NCBI RefSeq assembly: GCF_027627575.1
Contig: NZ_CP114065.1
Span: 744,001-808,000 of the forward strand
Length of the DNA: 64,000 nucleotides
Source of the DNA: Kribbella sp. CA-293567
Lineage (GTDB): Bacteria; Actinomycetota; Actinomycetes; Propionibacteriales; Kribbellaceae
Reading direction: 5' to 3'
Of this stretch, positions 50,914-61,082 are shown one piece after another (within the stretch, counting starts at the first letter, position 1; every line of letters begins with the position of its first letter). The notes beneath the pieces were generated by a model that saw nothing but the letters and a program-made list of their open reading frames with translations, ran no database searches and was not told the DNA's origin. Position numbers and translations under genes: made by a program.

Positions 50914-51165
50914 GTGGCTCGCGTTGTCGTCGACGTCATGCTCAAGCCCGAGATCCTCGACCCGCAGGGCAAGGCGGTGCACGGCGCGTTCGGCCGGCTC
51001 GGCTTCGACGGCGTGGCCGATGTGCGTCAGGGCAAGCGCTTCGAGATCACCCTGGACGGTGAGGCGACCGAGGAACAGGTCGCCGAGATCCGTAAGGCGG
51101 CGGACACGCTGCTGGCCAACCCGGTGATCGAGGACTACACCCTGCACGTCGAGGGCGACCGGTGA
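50914..51165 (+). CDS. purS: Phosphoribosylformylglycinamidine synthase subunit PurS
   Basis: An 83-residue small subunit of the three-part FGAM synthase complex (PurS-PurQ-PurL) that helps transfer ammonia from PurQ to Pur[19 protein letters not shown] and the closing [11 protein letters not shown] are family-typical. CAGGAG is 7 bases upstream of the GTG; TAGGAT (near 50871) is a probable -10. Its end overlaps purQ by 4 bases. Confidence 0.96.
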   Translation: MARVVVDVMLKPEILDPQGKAVHGAFGRLGFDGVADVRQGKRFEITLDGEATEEQVAEIRKAADTLLANPVIEDYTLHVEGDR

Positions 51166-51833
51166 AGATCGGGGTCGTCACCTTCCCGGGATCGCTGGAC
51201 GATGTCGACGCCCGTCGCGCCGCCGCCGTCGCGGGCGCCGAGGCGGTCGCGCTGTGGCACGGTGACGCCGATCTGTCGGGCGTCGACGCGGTCGTCCTGC
51301 CGGGCGGCTTCTCGTACGGCGACTACCTGCGGGCCGGTGCCATCTCCCGGTTCGCGCCGGTGATGGAGACGATCATCAAGAAGGCCGGCGAGGGCCTGCC
51401 GGTGCTCGGCATCTGCAACGGCTTCCAGGTGCTCTGCGAGTCGCACCTGCTGCCGGGCGCGCTGATCAAGAACCACCACCGCAAGTTCATCTGCAAGGAC
51501 CAGGCGCTGCGGATCGAGAACAACCGCACCGCGTGGACCAGCGACTACGACGCGAACCACGAGATCACCATCGTGCTGAAGAACCAGGACGGGTCGTACG
51601 TCGCCGACGAACCCACCCTGGACCGGCTCGAGGGCGAGGGCCTGGTCGTCGCCCGCTACCTGGACGACAACCCGAACGGTTCGTACCGCGACATCGCCGG
51701 GATCACCAACGAGCGCGGCAACGTGGTCGGCCTGATGCCGCACCCGGAGCACTGCGTCGAGACCCTGACCGGCCCGAGCACCGACGGTCTCGGCTTCTTC
51801 ACCTCGGTCCTGAAGGCCGTCGTCGCCTCCTGA
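51162..51833 (+). CDS. purQ: Phosphoribosylformylglycinamidine synthase glutaminase subunit
   Basis: A 223-residue class I glutamine amidotransferase feeding ammonia to Pur[30 protein letters not shown], the nucleophile motif GICNGFQVL (Cys85) and [11 protein letters not shown] (catalytic His/Glu) are all present. The GTG overlaps the purS end as GTGA and the stop overlaps the next gene's ATG (TGATG), giving strong translational coupling. Confidence 0.98.
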   Translation: MKIGVVTFPGSLDDVDARRAAAVAGAEAVALWHGDADLSGVDAVVLPGGFSYGDYLRAGAISRFAPVMETIIKKAGEGLPVLGICNGFQVLCESHLLPGALIKNHHRKFICKDQALRIENNRTAWTSDYDANHEITIVLKNQDGSYVADEPTLDRLEGEGLVVARYLDDNPNGSYRDIAGITNERGNVVGLMPHPEHCVETLTGPSTDGLGFFTSVLKAVVAS

Positions 51834-53873
51834 TGAACTTTCGCAGGGTCCGACGACTGCTGTCCGCAGCAGCCGTCGCCCTCGTCGCGGCCGGTACTGC
51901 GGGCGCGCCCGCGGCCCAGGCGGCCGACCAGGACCTGCTGGCCAAGGTCGTGGTCATCGGGGTGCCCGGGTTGAGCTGGTACGACGTGCAGGCGTCGCCC
52001 GAGTTGACGGCCCTCGTGGACCAGTCGCACGTCGGCTCGATCACCGTGAAGACCGCTGGACCGCACACCTGTCCCGTCGACGGCTGGCTGACCATCAGCG
52101 CCGGTACTCGCGCCTGGGGCAGCGTCCCCGACCAGCAGTGCGGCGAGCTGCCTGCAGTGGTCAACGGCAAGGTGCAGGGCTGGCAGACGTATCTGGACCG
52201 CCAAGCCGAGCACCGCACCGGCGCACCGCTCGGACGACTTGCGGAGAGCCGTGAGCGGGTTTGCGGCTTCGGTCGCGGCGCAGCCATCGCCGTGGCTCGT
52301 GCCGACGGCACAGTCCAGAACTGGCAGCCAGAGCTGGACGCGGCGAAGCTGGCGAGCCCTGCCTGTGGCGACGCGATCATCGACGCCGGTGCCCTGCCGC
52401 TACGTGGACGCGACGAGGCCCGCAAGAAGGTGGCCGACCTCGTTGCCCAGGCCCGTGCGGCAGGCGGCTGGGTACTGCTCGTCGGCACCAGCCAGCTGAC
52501 CTCCAACGCCCACAAAGAGCTCCTGGTCGCGATGCAGCTCCCGCCGGACAACGGCCCGCGCTGGCTGACCAGCGACTCCACCCGCCGTCCCGGGCTCATC
52601 CAGTTGACCGACGTCACCGCGACCGTCCTCCGCGGCGAGAGCAAACCCCTGGATCCGGCCGGTGAGGAAAAAGCCGGCCCGCTCGGCGGCAACGAGATCC
52701 ACTTCACCGGTGACCTGCACACGAACGCCGCCGCGGTGATAGAGGACCGGCTCGACACCGACGAGCGGTTCCTGCACCCGCGGGGCATGCTGGTCGCAGT
52801 CGCGATGACCTTGCTTGTGGCGCAGCTGGCCGCACTCGGCTGGTTCGTCAAGACCCGGAGCCGGCGGGCGCGGAGTACGAGTGAATTCACCATGCTGGCC
52901 CAGGGCGGGTTCTTCATCGCCGTCTTCCTGTCCACTGCGACCGTCTGGTGGCGCTGGCCGGAGCCCGGGTTCTCCCTGTACTGCGTGGTGCTGGCGATCA
53001 GCGCGGCCTTTGCCTGGCTGACCAGAGCGGTGCTGAAGCAATGGGCCGGCCTGGGCATCCTGCTCGCGGCGTACCTGATTCTGCTGGTCGACGGGGTGCT
53101 GGGGACGCCGCTGCAGTTCGGCAGCATGTTCACTGACGGCCCGGTGATCGGTGGGCGGTTCTACGGCTTCGGCAACTCCACCTTCGCCACACTGGCGGTC
53201 GCTGCGCTCGTCACGGCCGGCTGGGTCGCGCAGAAACTACTGCCACAGAGCCGGGTGAAGGCTGCGCTCGCAGTACTGGCTATCGGTGGGCTCGCGATCA
53301 TCGTGGACGGCAAGCCGGGCTGGGGGACCGACTTCGGCGGCATCATCGCGCTGACGCCCGCAGTACTGCTGATGGCCTGGCTGACCTGGCGCGGCAGCAT
53401 CTCGCTGAAGGCGCTGGTCGGTGTCGGCCTCGCCGGAGTGCTCGCTGTCTCCGCTGTCGCCGTCCTGGACTACCTGCGGCCGGCGGACCAGCGCAGCCAC
53501 TTCGGCACCTTCGTGGAGACGCTGCTCGACGGTGAGGCGGCCGATGTGCTGATTCGCAAGCTGCAGATGTCGCTGGGCTTCTTCCAGACCCCCGCCGGCT
53601 GGTTGATGCTGGTCGGTGTCGTCCTCGCGATGATCGCCACGGTCTGGCCGGAGAGGGTGCCCTCCGCGGCCTACCGCCGCTTCTGTGCCGGCGCGCCGAT
53701 GATCCGCCCGACCCTGCTGGCTCTGTCGACCTGCGGTCTGGTCGGCATGCTGCTGAACGACGCGGGCGTCGCCCTGCCCGCGATCATGACCGGTTTCGCC
53801 CTGCCCTTGCTGGTGGCTCACCTACTGGCAGCTACCGTTTCCCCCGAGTCCCACCTAGTTCAGGAGTCATCAA

Positions 53874-53896
<23 letters not shown>
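51833..53896 (+). CDS. Exported alkaline-phosphatase-fold/polytopic membrane protein inserted in the purQ-purL operon
   Basis: A 687-residue protein of unknown function. A signal peptide (about 1-30) is followed by an outside domain (about 31-310) with [23 protein letters not shown] and [13 protein letters not shown], the outline of an alkaline-phosphatase/sulfatase superfamily domain but without an obvious complete metal set. About ten membrane helices fill the second half, with [20 protein letters not shown] and [17 protein letters not shown] as conserved-looking loops. It overlaps purQ by one base and purL by 23, so it is made with the purine genes. A role at the envelope, perhaps in glycolipid or cell-wall work, is a guess. 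Confidence 0.85.
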
Positions 53897-56135
<2,239 letters not shown>

Positions 56136-56150
56136 CCACCTCCAGCTGAC

Positions 56151-56185
56151 AACCGCCCGTACGCCGCACCGGCGTACGGGCGGTT
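56151..56185 (+). terminator. Perfect hairpin terminator after purL
   Basis: AACCGCCCGTACGCC and GGCGTACGGGCGGTT make a perfect 15-bp stem around GCACC, 16 bases after the purL stop. It should end the purSQ-x-L transcript. Confidence 0.85.
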
Positions 56186-56210
56186 GCTGCTGTCACGGCA
56201 AGATGGGGGC

Positions 56211-56915
56211 GTGATGAGCAGCTCGCGGGACCTGGAGTGGGACGGGGCGATCAACGCCCGGGACTTGGGTGGGTTGCCGGCTCGGTCCGGGGTGATCCAG
56301 CCGGGGCGGGTCTATCGGTCGGCCCGGCCCGATCTGCTGACCGACAACGGGTGGCAGCAGCTCGAGGACGCCGGTGTGACCACCGTGATCGATCTGCGCA
56401 ACGACTACGAGCGGCTCGAAGTACGGGTGCTGGACGTCGTGCACCACCACCCGGTCGAGGATCAGCAGGACAGCGAGTTCATGGCGGTGTGGGGCGAGCG
56501 GCTCGACACCCCGGCGTACTACGGCGAGGCGCTCAGGCGCTGGCCCGGGCTGATCACGTCGGTGTTCGCGCGGATCGCGGACGCGCCGCCCGGGGGCGTG
56601 CTGGTGCACTGCAAGGCCGGCCGGGACCGGACCGGGATGATCGTCGCGATGCTGCTCACTCTGGCCGGTACGCCGGTGGCGGAGATCCTGGACGACTACG
56701 AGCTCGCCGTACGGACGATGAACGCGTACTACGCGGAGAACCCCGAAGCCGGTGAGACGGCCCTGAGCGAGTCGGCCCTCGAGTTGCACTGCGCGGACGC
56801 GTGCCTGGCGATGGTCGCGTTTCTCGGCTCCACCGACGTGGCCGGCTACCTGACCAACAGCGGACTGACCTTCGAGCAGCTCGAACGACTGCGGGAGCGG
56901 TTGCTGGCGGCCTGA
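56211..56915 (+). CDS. Tyrosine/dual-specificity protein phosphatase family protein
   Basis: A 234-residue cysteine-based phosphatase of the Y_phosphatase3 type (MptpB-like). The N-terminal INARDLGG and GRVYRSARPDLLT motifs and the P-loop HCKAGRDRTG (Cys and Arg of CX5R intact) are diagnostic. Substrate may be phosphotyrosine or phosphoinositide. CAAGAT ends 6 bases before GTG 56211, fitting a leaderless start; ATG 56214 is equally in frame. Single gene, directly after the purL terminator. Confidence 0.92.
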   Translation: MMSSSRDLEWDGAINARDLGGLPARSGVIQPGRVYRSARPDLLTDNGWQQLEDAGVTTVIDLRNDYERLEVRVLDVVHHHPVEDQQDSEFMAVWGERLDTPAYYGEALRRWPGLITSVFARIADAPPGGVLVHCKAGRDRTGMIVAMLLTLAGTPVAEILDDYELAVRTMNAYYAENPEAGETALSESALELHCADACLAMVAFLGSTDVAGYLTNSGLTFEQLERLRERLLAA

Positions 56916-56988
56916 CTTCCCAACCTCCCTTCCGGTTGGGTCTCGCCCTCCCGGCTGGCACACTCGGGAGGAGGAGTGGGGTGTTTGG

Positions 56989-57486
56989 ATGACCGATCGC
57001 TACAGAGACCGGCCGAAGACCGATCTGGCCAACCTGGCGGGCTATGCCGCCGCCGCGGGACAGGAGGCGCGGGCCGTTGCCGCGCGCCGCCGGATGATGC
57101 CGGTGCGGCTGACCGACGAGGAACGCCGGGTCGGTATCGACGAGCTCTCCGAGCAGTTCGCGATCGGCCGCCTCGACGAGGACGAGCTGCACCGCCGGGT
57201 CGACATCGTCAACGAAGCCGTCACGCACGCCGACCTCCAGCCGGCGTTCCACGGCCTCCCGTCCCCCGCGCTCTACGCGCCCACGCCCCGGAAGCCGGGC
57301 CGCTGGCGCTGGGCCGCCTTCGTCGGCATGGTCTGGCTCGCGATGCCGTTCTTCCTGACCGGGCTGGCCTTCCTCGTCTTCGGCCGCGAGATCGCCGCCG
57401 CGATCTTCGGCCTCCCCGCGCTGGCCCTGGTCGGCGTCACCTGGCGCTGGGCCAAGGCCCCGACGCGCCGATCCCGCCGAGCCTGA
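56989..57486 (+). CDS. DUF1707 (SHOCT-like) membrane protein
   Basis: A 165-residue protein. Residues about 38-90 form the DUF1707 domain: VRLTDEERRVGIDELSEQFAIGRLDEDELHRRV, present here with key ends RLTDEER and GRLDEDEL. Two C-terminal helices, FVGMVWLAMPFFLTGLAFLVFG and AAIFGLPALALVGVTW, anchor it. The domain is thought to bind proteins or nucleic acids and is common in actinobacteria; function unknown. GAGGAG lies about 13 bases before the ATG and TGGGG closer. Confidence 0.88.
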   Translation: MTDRYRDRPKTDLANLAGYAAAAGQEARAVAARRRMMPVRLTDEERRVGIDELSEQFAIGRLDEDELHRRVDIVNEAVTHADLQPAFHGLPSPALYAPTPRKPGRWRWAAFVGMVWLAMPFFLTGLAFLVFGREIAAAIFGLPALALVGVTWRWAKAPTRRSRRA

Positions 57487-57511
57487 GGCCCGGCCGGAGC
57501 AGCGCCGGCGA

Positions 57512-58360
57512 CTACTTCCGCGGCGCGGGACCGACGGACAGGACGACCTTGCCCGGCGAGTACGGCTCGGCGCCGTGGACGTACCAGCCGTCGTCCGGCT
57601 TGCCGATGTCGTCGAGCTTCCGGGCGTCGCTACTCGCGTAGTAGGCCTCCACCTGTACGCCCCTCGACCCGATCAGCGGCAGCACCTCACCGACGGTCTT
57701 GTTCTTGATCCTCAGCCCGGCGAGCGATTCACCCTTCTCGGTGGCCGACGACGACCTTTGCGAATACATCTCGCCTGGCTCGGCCGGCCGGCCGAACTGG
57801 ATCTCGGTGTTGCCCCGGTAGTTCTTCGGTACCTCGAGCCCGTCCTGGCAGCCCGGATCGGACGCGTTCATCGTCCCGTTGCATTTCTCACCCGGCGCGA
57901 GGATGCGCAACTGGTCCAGCTGCCGCTCGTTGCCGGCGTTGAAGCCGATCATCCTTCCCACCGACGGCGGGCTGACCGGGATCGCTTCGACCTTGACGTT
58001 CAGGCCCATCTTCTTGAACTCGGCGTTGTACCGCTTCGGATCGGCACTCGGGTCGACCACCCGGACGATCAGCTTGTCGCCGAGCTCGGTGAAGGACAGC
58101 GCCTGCGGCTGGTTCTGCGCGGGCCCGTCCAGCACGGCCGCGGCGACCACGCCGGCGATCAGCAGCGTGCAGGCGGCTGTCAGGACCAGCCGCGGGCGGG
58201 ACGGCCTACGGCGTGGGGCCAGGGTGGTGACTGGGGTGGTGTCCTCGACAGAGGCACTGGTGATGCCGTCGGACAGCTCGCCCCAGGCCGCGTCGCTGAT
58301 CGTGGTGCTGCGGGTGGGGTCAAGGCCGCGCGTGACGGCGTCGAGGTCATGCGTCTTCAT
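57512..58360 (-). CDS. One-pass membrane protein paired with an ECF sigma factor
   Basis: A 282-residue protein: cytoplasmic N-terminus (1-55), one helix LVLTAACTLLIAGVVAAAVL (about 58-78), and an outside domain with two cysteines (EKCNGTMNASDPGCQDG) and a repeat-like LSFTELGDKLIVRVVDPSADP segment. Its ATG overlaps the sigma stop as ATGA, so the two are coupled. Position suggests a sensor or regulator of that sigma; no known anti-sigma zinc motif is seen. Confidence 0.8.
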   Translation of the reverse strand: MKTHDLDAVTRGLDPTRSTTISDAAWGELSDGITSASVEDTTPVTTLAPRRRPSRPRLVLTAACTLLIAGVVAAAVLDGPAQNQPQALSFTELGDKLIVRVVDPSADPKRYNAEFKKMGLNVKVEAIPVSPPSVGRMIGFNAGNERQLDQLRILAPGEKCNGTMNASDPGCQDGLEVPKNYRGNTEIQFGRPAEPGEMYSQRSSSATEKGESLAGLRIKNKTVGEVLPLIGSRGVQVEAYYASSDARKLDDIGKPDDGWYVHGAEPYSPGKVVLSVGPAPRK

Positions 58361-58956
58361 GAAAAGTCTCCTCTCTGAGCGACCAGCGACTGGTTGGCGA
58401 GCGGAGCGGTCAGCAACTTGGCGAACCGCTTCCTGGCGCGGTGCAGCCTGATCCGTACGGCGTTGCGCGTGATCCCGAGCGTGATCGCGATCTGGACGGT
58501 ACCGAGCTCCTCCCAGGCGACCAGGGACAGCAGTTCCCGGTCCTGCTCCGGCAAGGCCCGGAAGGCGATGGCCGCTGGGGAGTTGTCGGTGAGCGTGGTC
58601 GTGGGTTCACCCGTCTCGGTCAGCTCGTCGCGGAGCCGGTCGGCGAGGGCGTGCCTGCGGCCCTCGCCGCGGTGATGGTTGGCGAGCACCCGTCGCGCCA
58701 CGCCGTACAGCCAGGGTCTGGTCTCGTCACCCGCCGGTACGTCGTCCAGTCGGCGCCAGGCCACCAGAAACGTGTCCGCCAGCAGGTCGGCGGCGTCCTG
58801 CCGGTCCCCGGTCCGGCGAAGCAGGTAGCCGAGCACCGCCTCCCGGTTGGCCGCGAAGAGCTGCTCGAACCTCTCCCGCCGGCGATCCCGCGGTCCGTCG
58901 CCCACGCCCGCCTCGCTCACTGGCCCCGGCCGGGCCCTCGTCGGTGTCTGCGTCAT
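58357..58956 (-). CDS. ECF-type RNA polymerase sigma factor
   Basis: A 199-residue sigma-70 family protein. Region 2: LFAANREAVLGYLLRRTGDRQDAADLLADTFLVAWRR (split over -10 recognition), with RPWLYGVARRVLANHHR at its end; region 4: LPEQDRELLSLVAWEELGTVQIA and ITRNAVRIRLHRARKRF (helix-turn-helix). The ATG at 58956 is chosen; upstream in-frame residues look unrelated. It overlaps its membrane partner gene by 4 bases. This repeats the arrangement at the left end of the window. Confidence 0.93.
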   Translation of the reverse strand: MTQTPTRARPGPVSEAGVGDGPRDRRRERFEQLFAANREAVLGYLLRRTGDRQDAADLLADTFLVAWRRLDDVPAGDETRPWLYGVARRVLANHHRGEGRRHALADRLRDELTETGEPTTTLTDNSPAAIAFRALPEQDRELLSLVAWEELGTVQIAITLGITRNAVRIRLHRARKRFAKLLTAPLANQSLVAQRGDFS

Positions 58957-59003
58957 AGCCTGCACATGTCCGGCACCCCACGCCCCCATTTCACCCCACC
59001 GGC

Positions 59004-59207
59004 GTGCAAGCGTTGATCTTTCTGCTGGTCGCGGCCTGGGGCATCCGCTACCTGTTCACCGCAGCACACGCGGTGAACGTCATGGCTGGACTTCCTGGCC
59101 GTCGGCATCGCGCTCTACCGGGCCGCCAGCTCTGGCGGGACGCATCCGGCCGGTTGACCGGCTCGGCTGGGAAACTGTCGGAGACCAAGGGGGAGTTGGA
59201 TGGCTGA
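59004..59207 (+). CDS. Very small membrane protein, possibly frameshifted
   Basis: The GTG frame begins VQALIFLLVAAWGIRYLFTA, a clear helix, but after residue 27 becomes basic and unlike a protein (PGRRHRALPGRQLW). One frame over, from 59083, the DNA reads WLDFLAVGIALYRAASSG, a second helix, and stops at 59157. A one-base insertion near 59082 would explain this; the intact product would be a two-helix protein of about 50 residues. If the frame as written is real it ends 8 bases inside the next gene. Low certainty either way. Confidence 0.4.
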   Translation: MQALIFLLVAAWGIRYLFTAAHAVNVMAGLPGRRHRALPGRQLWRDASGRLTGSAGKLSETKGELDG

Positions 59208-59529
59208 CGAGGCGCAGGTGCACGCGGTACTGACCGCACTGACCGAAGGACCGATGACGGCGGACCGGGTGGCGGCGTCGACGGGGCTGGCTGAGGACGC
59301 GGCAACGAAAGTGCTGGACCATCTCGTCTCGGCGGTGCAGGTGGCGGTCGTGCAGCAGAGCGAGGGGCTGCCGAAGTACAAGCTGACGCCGAACGGCGTG
59401 CGGGAAGCCGAGCAGAACGAGCGCCCACAGGACCGGCCGCGAGACCAGCACGCCCCCGGATCCGCCACCGGCCTCTGGTCGTTCCTCACCAGCTTCTGGA
59501 CCTCGCAACGCAACGACCGGCGCGATTGA
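59200..59529 (+). CDS. Winged-helix-like hypothetical protein (109 aa)
   Basis: Residues 1-70 look like a winged helix-turn-helix: VHAVLTALTEGPMTADRVAA, STGLAEDAATKVLDHLVSA and a wing VAVVQQSEGLPKYKLTPNG. The C-terminal third is polar, then a short aromatic segment LWSFLTSFW that could lie on a membrane. GGGGGAG stands 5 bases before the ATG. No effector domain; it may be a small DNA-binding or scaffold protein. Confidence 0.7.
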   Translation: MADEAQVHAVLTALTEGPMTADRVAASTGLAEDAATKVLDHLVSAVQVAVVQQSEGLPKYKLTPNGVREAEQNERPQDRPRDQHAPGSATGLWSFLTSFWTSQRNDRRD

Positions 59530-59547
59530 GCGCATAGCCTGCTTCGC

Positions 59548-59880
59548 ATGACCGTACTGCGTTCGATGGGGTTGTTCGGGGTTGCCGCGGTGGCCGAGAT
59601 CGGGGGTGCGTGGCTGGTGTGGCAGGGGGTCCGGGAGCAGCGGGGGGTGTTGTGGGTGCTCGGCGGGATTGTTGCTCTGGGCGCCTATGGGTTCGTCGCG
59701 ACGTTGCAGCCGGATCCGAACTTCGGCCGCATCCTGGCTGCGTACGGCGGAGTGTTCGTGGCCGGGTCGCTGGCCTGGGGAGTGCTGTTCGACGGGTTCC
59801 GGCCGGACCGGTGGGACCTGGCGGGAGCAGTCGTGTGTCTCGCCGGAGTAGGGCTGATCATGTACGCGCCGCGCGGCTGA
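59548..59880 (+). CDS. YnfA family (UPF0060) membrane protein
   Basis: A 110-residue four-helix protein with the YnfA hallmarks [21 protein letters not shown] and [19 protein letters not shown], and the conserved [13 protein letters not shown] loop. YnfA belongs to the small multidrug resistance-like superfamily. TAGCCT (59535-59540) ends 7 bases before the ATG and there is no ribosome site, indicating a leaderless transcript. Confidence 0.92.
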   Translation: MTVLRSMGLFGVAAVAEIGGAWLVWQGVREQRGVLWVLGGIVALGAYGFVATLQPDPNFGRILAAYGGVFVAGSLAWGVLFDGFRPDRWDLAGAVVCLAGVGLIMYAPRG

Positions 59881-59895
59881 AATAGCCTGACCTTC

Positions 59896-60447
59896 GTGGA
59901 GCCCGTGCAACGCCTGGCCGTGCCCGCGGACGCCCCTGCCATCGCGGAGCTGATGCGGGAGTCCGTGCTCAGCCTGTTCCCGGCGTACTACGACCAGGCG
60001 CAGGTGGCCAGCGCCGTCGTGCACATCGCCGGGCTCGACCTCGCCCTGATCGAGGACGGCACGTACTACGTGCACGAGGCCGGCGGCGAGATCGTCGCCT
60101 GTGGTGGCTGGAGCCGCCGCAACAAGCTCTTCAACGGTTCGGTGGCGGGCGCCGACGAACGGCTGCTCGACCCGGCGACCGAGCCGGCCAGGATCCGCGC
60201 GATGTTCGTCCGCGGTGACTGGACCCGGCGCGGTCTCGGCCGGGCGATCCTGACCGCTTGCGTCGACGCCGCCCGGACCGCCAGGTTCACCCGGTTGGCG
60301 CTGATGGCGACGCTGCCCGGCGTACCGCTCTACAAGTCGTTCGGCTTCACCGAGGTCGAGCCCGCCGAGCTGACGATGCCTGACGGCGTCGTCCTGGCCG
60401 CGGTGGCGATGGAACGCGCAGTTGATCTGAACGGAGACGCACGATGA
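59896..60447 (+). CDS. GNAT family N-acetyltransferase
   Basis: A 183-residue acetyl-CoA-dependent transferase. The acetyl-CoA loop is VRGDWTRRGLGRAILTAC (R/QxxGxG/A type), the preceding strand ARIRAMFV, and the C-terminal motif ALMATLPGVPLYKSFGFTEVE. The GTG is 7 bases after TAGCCT (59883-59888), without a ribosome site. The stop overlaps the next gene by 4 bases. Acceptor unknown. Confidence 0.93.
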   Translation: MEPVQRLAVPADAPAIAELMRESVLSLFPAYYDQAQVASAVVHIAGLDLALIEDGTYYVHEAGGEIVACGGWSRRNKLFNGSVAGADERLLDPATEPARIRAMFVRGDWTRRGLGRAILTACVDAARTARFTRLALMATLPGVPLYKSFGFTEVEPAELTMPDGVVLAAVAMERAVDLNGDAR

Positions 60448-61082
60448 CCGCAGGCACCACCGTCCAGGCCCCCGACGGCACCGAGGTGGTGCTGGGCGAG
60501 ATCGGCACCCGGGTACTGCTGAAGAACTCCCGCGTCCGGGTCTGGGAGGTTTCGCTCGCGCCCGGCGAAGCGCAGGGCTGGCACCTCCACCACAACCCGT
60601 ACGTCGTTCTGTGCCTGGCCACCTCGCCTTGCCACATGGACTGGCTCGACGGCAGCCCGGCCCGCCAGTTGAGCGAAACCATCGGTGGTTCGGTCTACCG
60701 GCCGGTCTCTCCCGTGCACATGCTCACCAACGACGGCGATGCGCCGTACCTGAACCGCCTGATCGAGCTGCTGGACCTGGGCGAGGAGGGCTCTGGCGAG
60801 CCGCACAGCTCCACTGCCTCGGGCGTCGGCGCGTTCGCGGGTGTCGGCGAGGTTCCGGTCAAGGTCGTCATCGACGAGGCCGACGTCCAGGTTCTCCACC
60901 TCACGCCCGACGCGGGCGAGACCTACACCTGGAACGCCGGCGCGCACCCGACGCTGATCGCCGACCTCGACACCGCCTGCCCGGACGTCACCTACCTGGA
61001 ACCCGGCGACACCTACGCCTTTCCTGCCAAGGACTCCCGCACCAACGGCTTCAACCTGGTGGAGCTGCGCTACCTCAGCTGA
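60444..61082 (+). CDS. Bicupin-like protein
   Basis: A 212-residue beta-barrel protein. The first half has VWEVSLAPGEAQGWHLHHNPYVVLCL with the cupin HxH metal ligands; the second half, VQVLHLTPDAGETYTWNAGAHPTLIA with a later LEPGDTYAFPAKDS, repeats the fold with weaker ligands. ATG overlaps the GNAT stop. Its last 8 bases overlap the convergent phosphotransferase gene. Enzyme activity cannot be predicted. Confidence 0.8.
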   Translation: MTAGTTVQAPDGTEVVLGEIGTRVLLKNSRVRVWEVSLAPGEAQGWHLHHNPYVVLCLATSPCHMDWLDGSPARQLSETIGGSVYRPVSPVHMLTNDGDAPYLNRLIELLDLGEEGSGEPHSSTASGVGAFAGVGEVPVKVVIDEADVQVLHLTPDAGETYTWNAGAHPTLIADLDTACPDVTYLEPGDTYAFPAKDSRTNGFNLVELRYLS

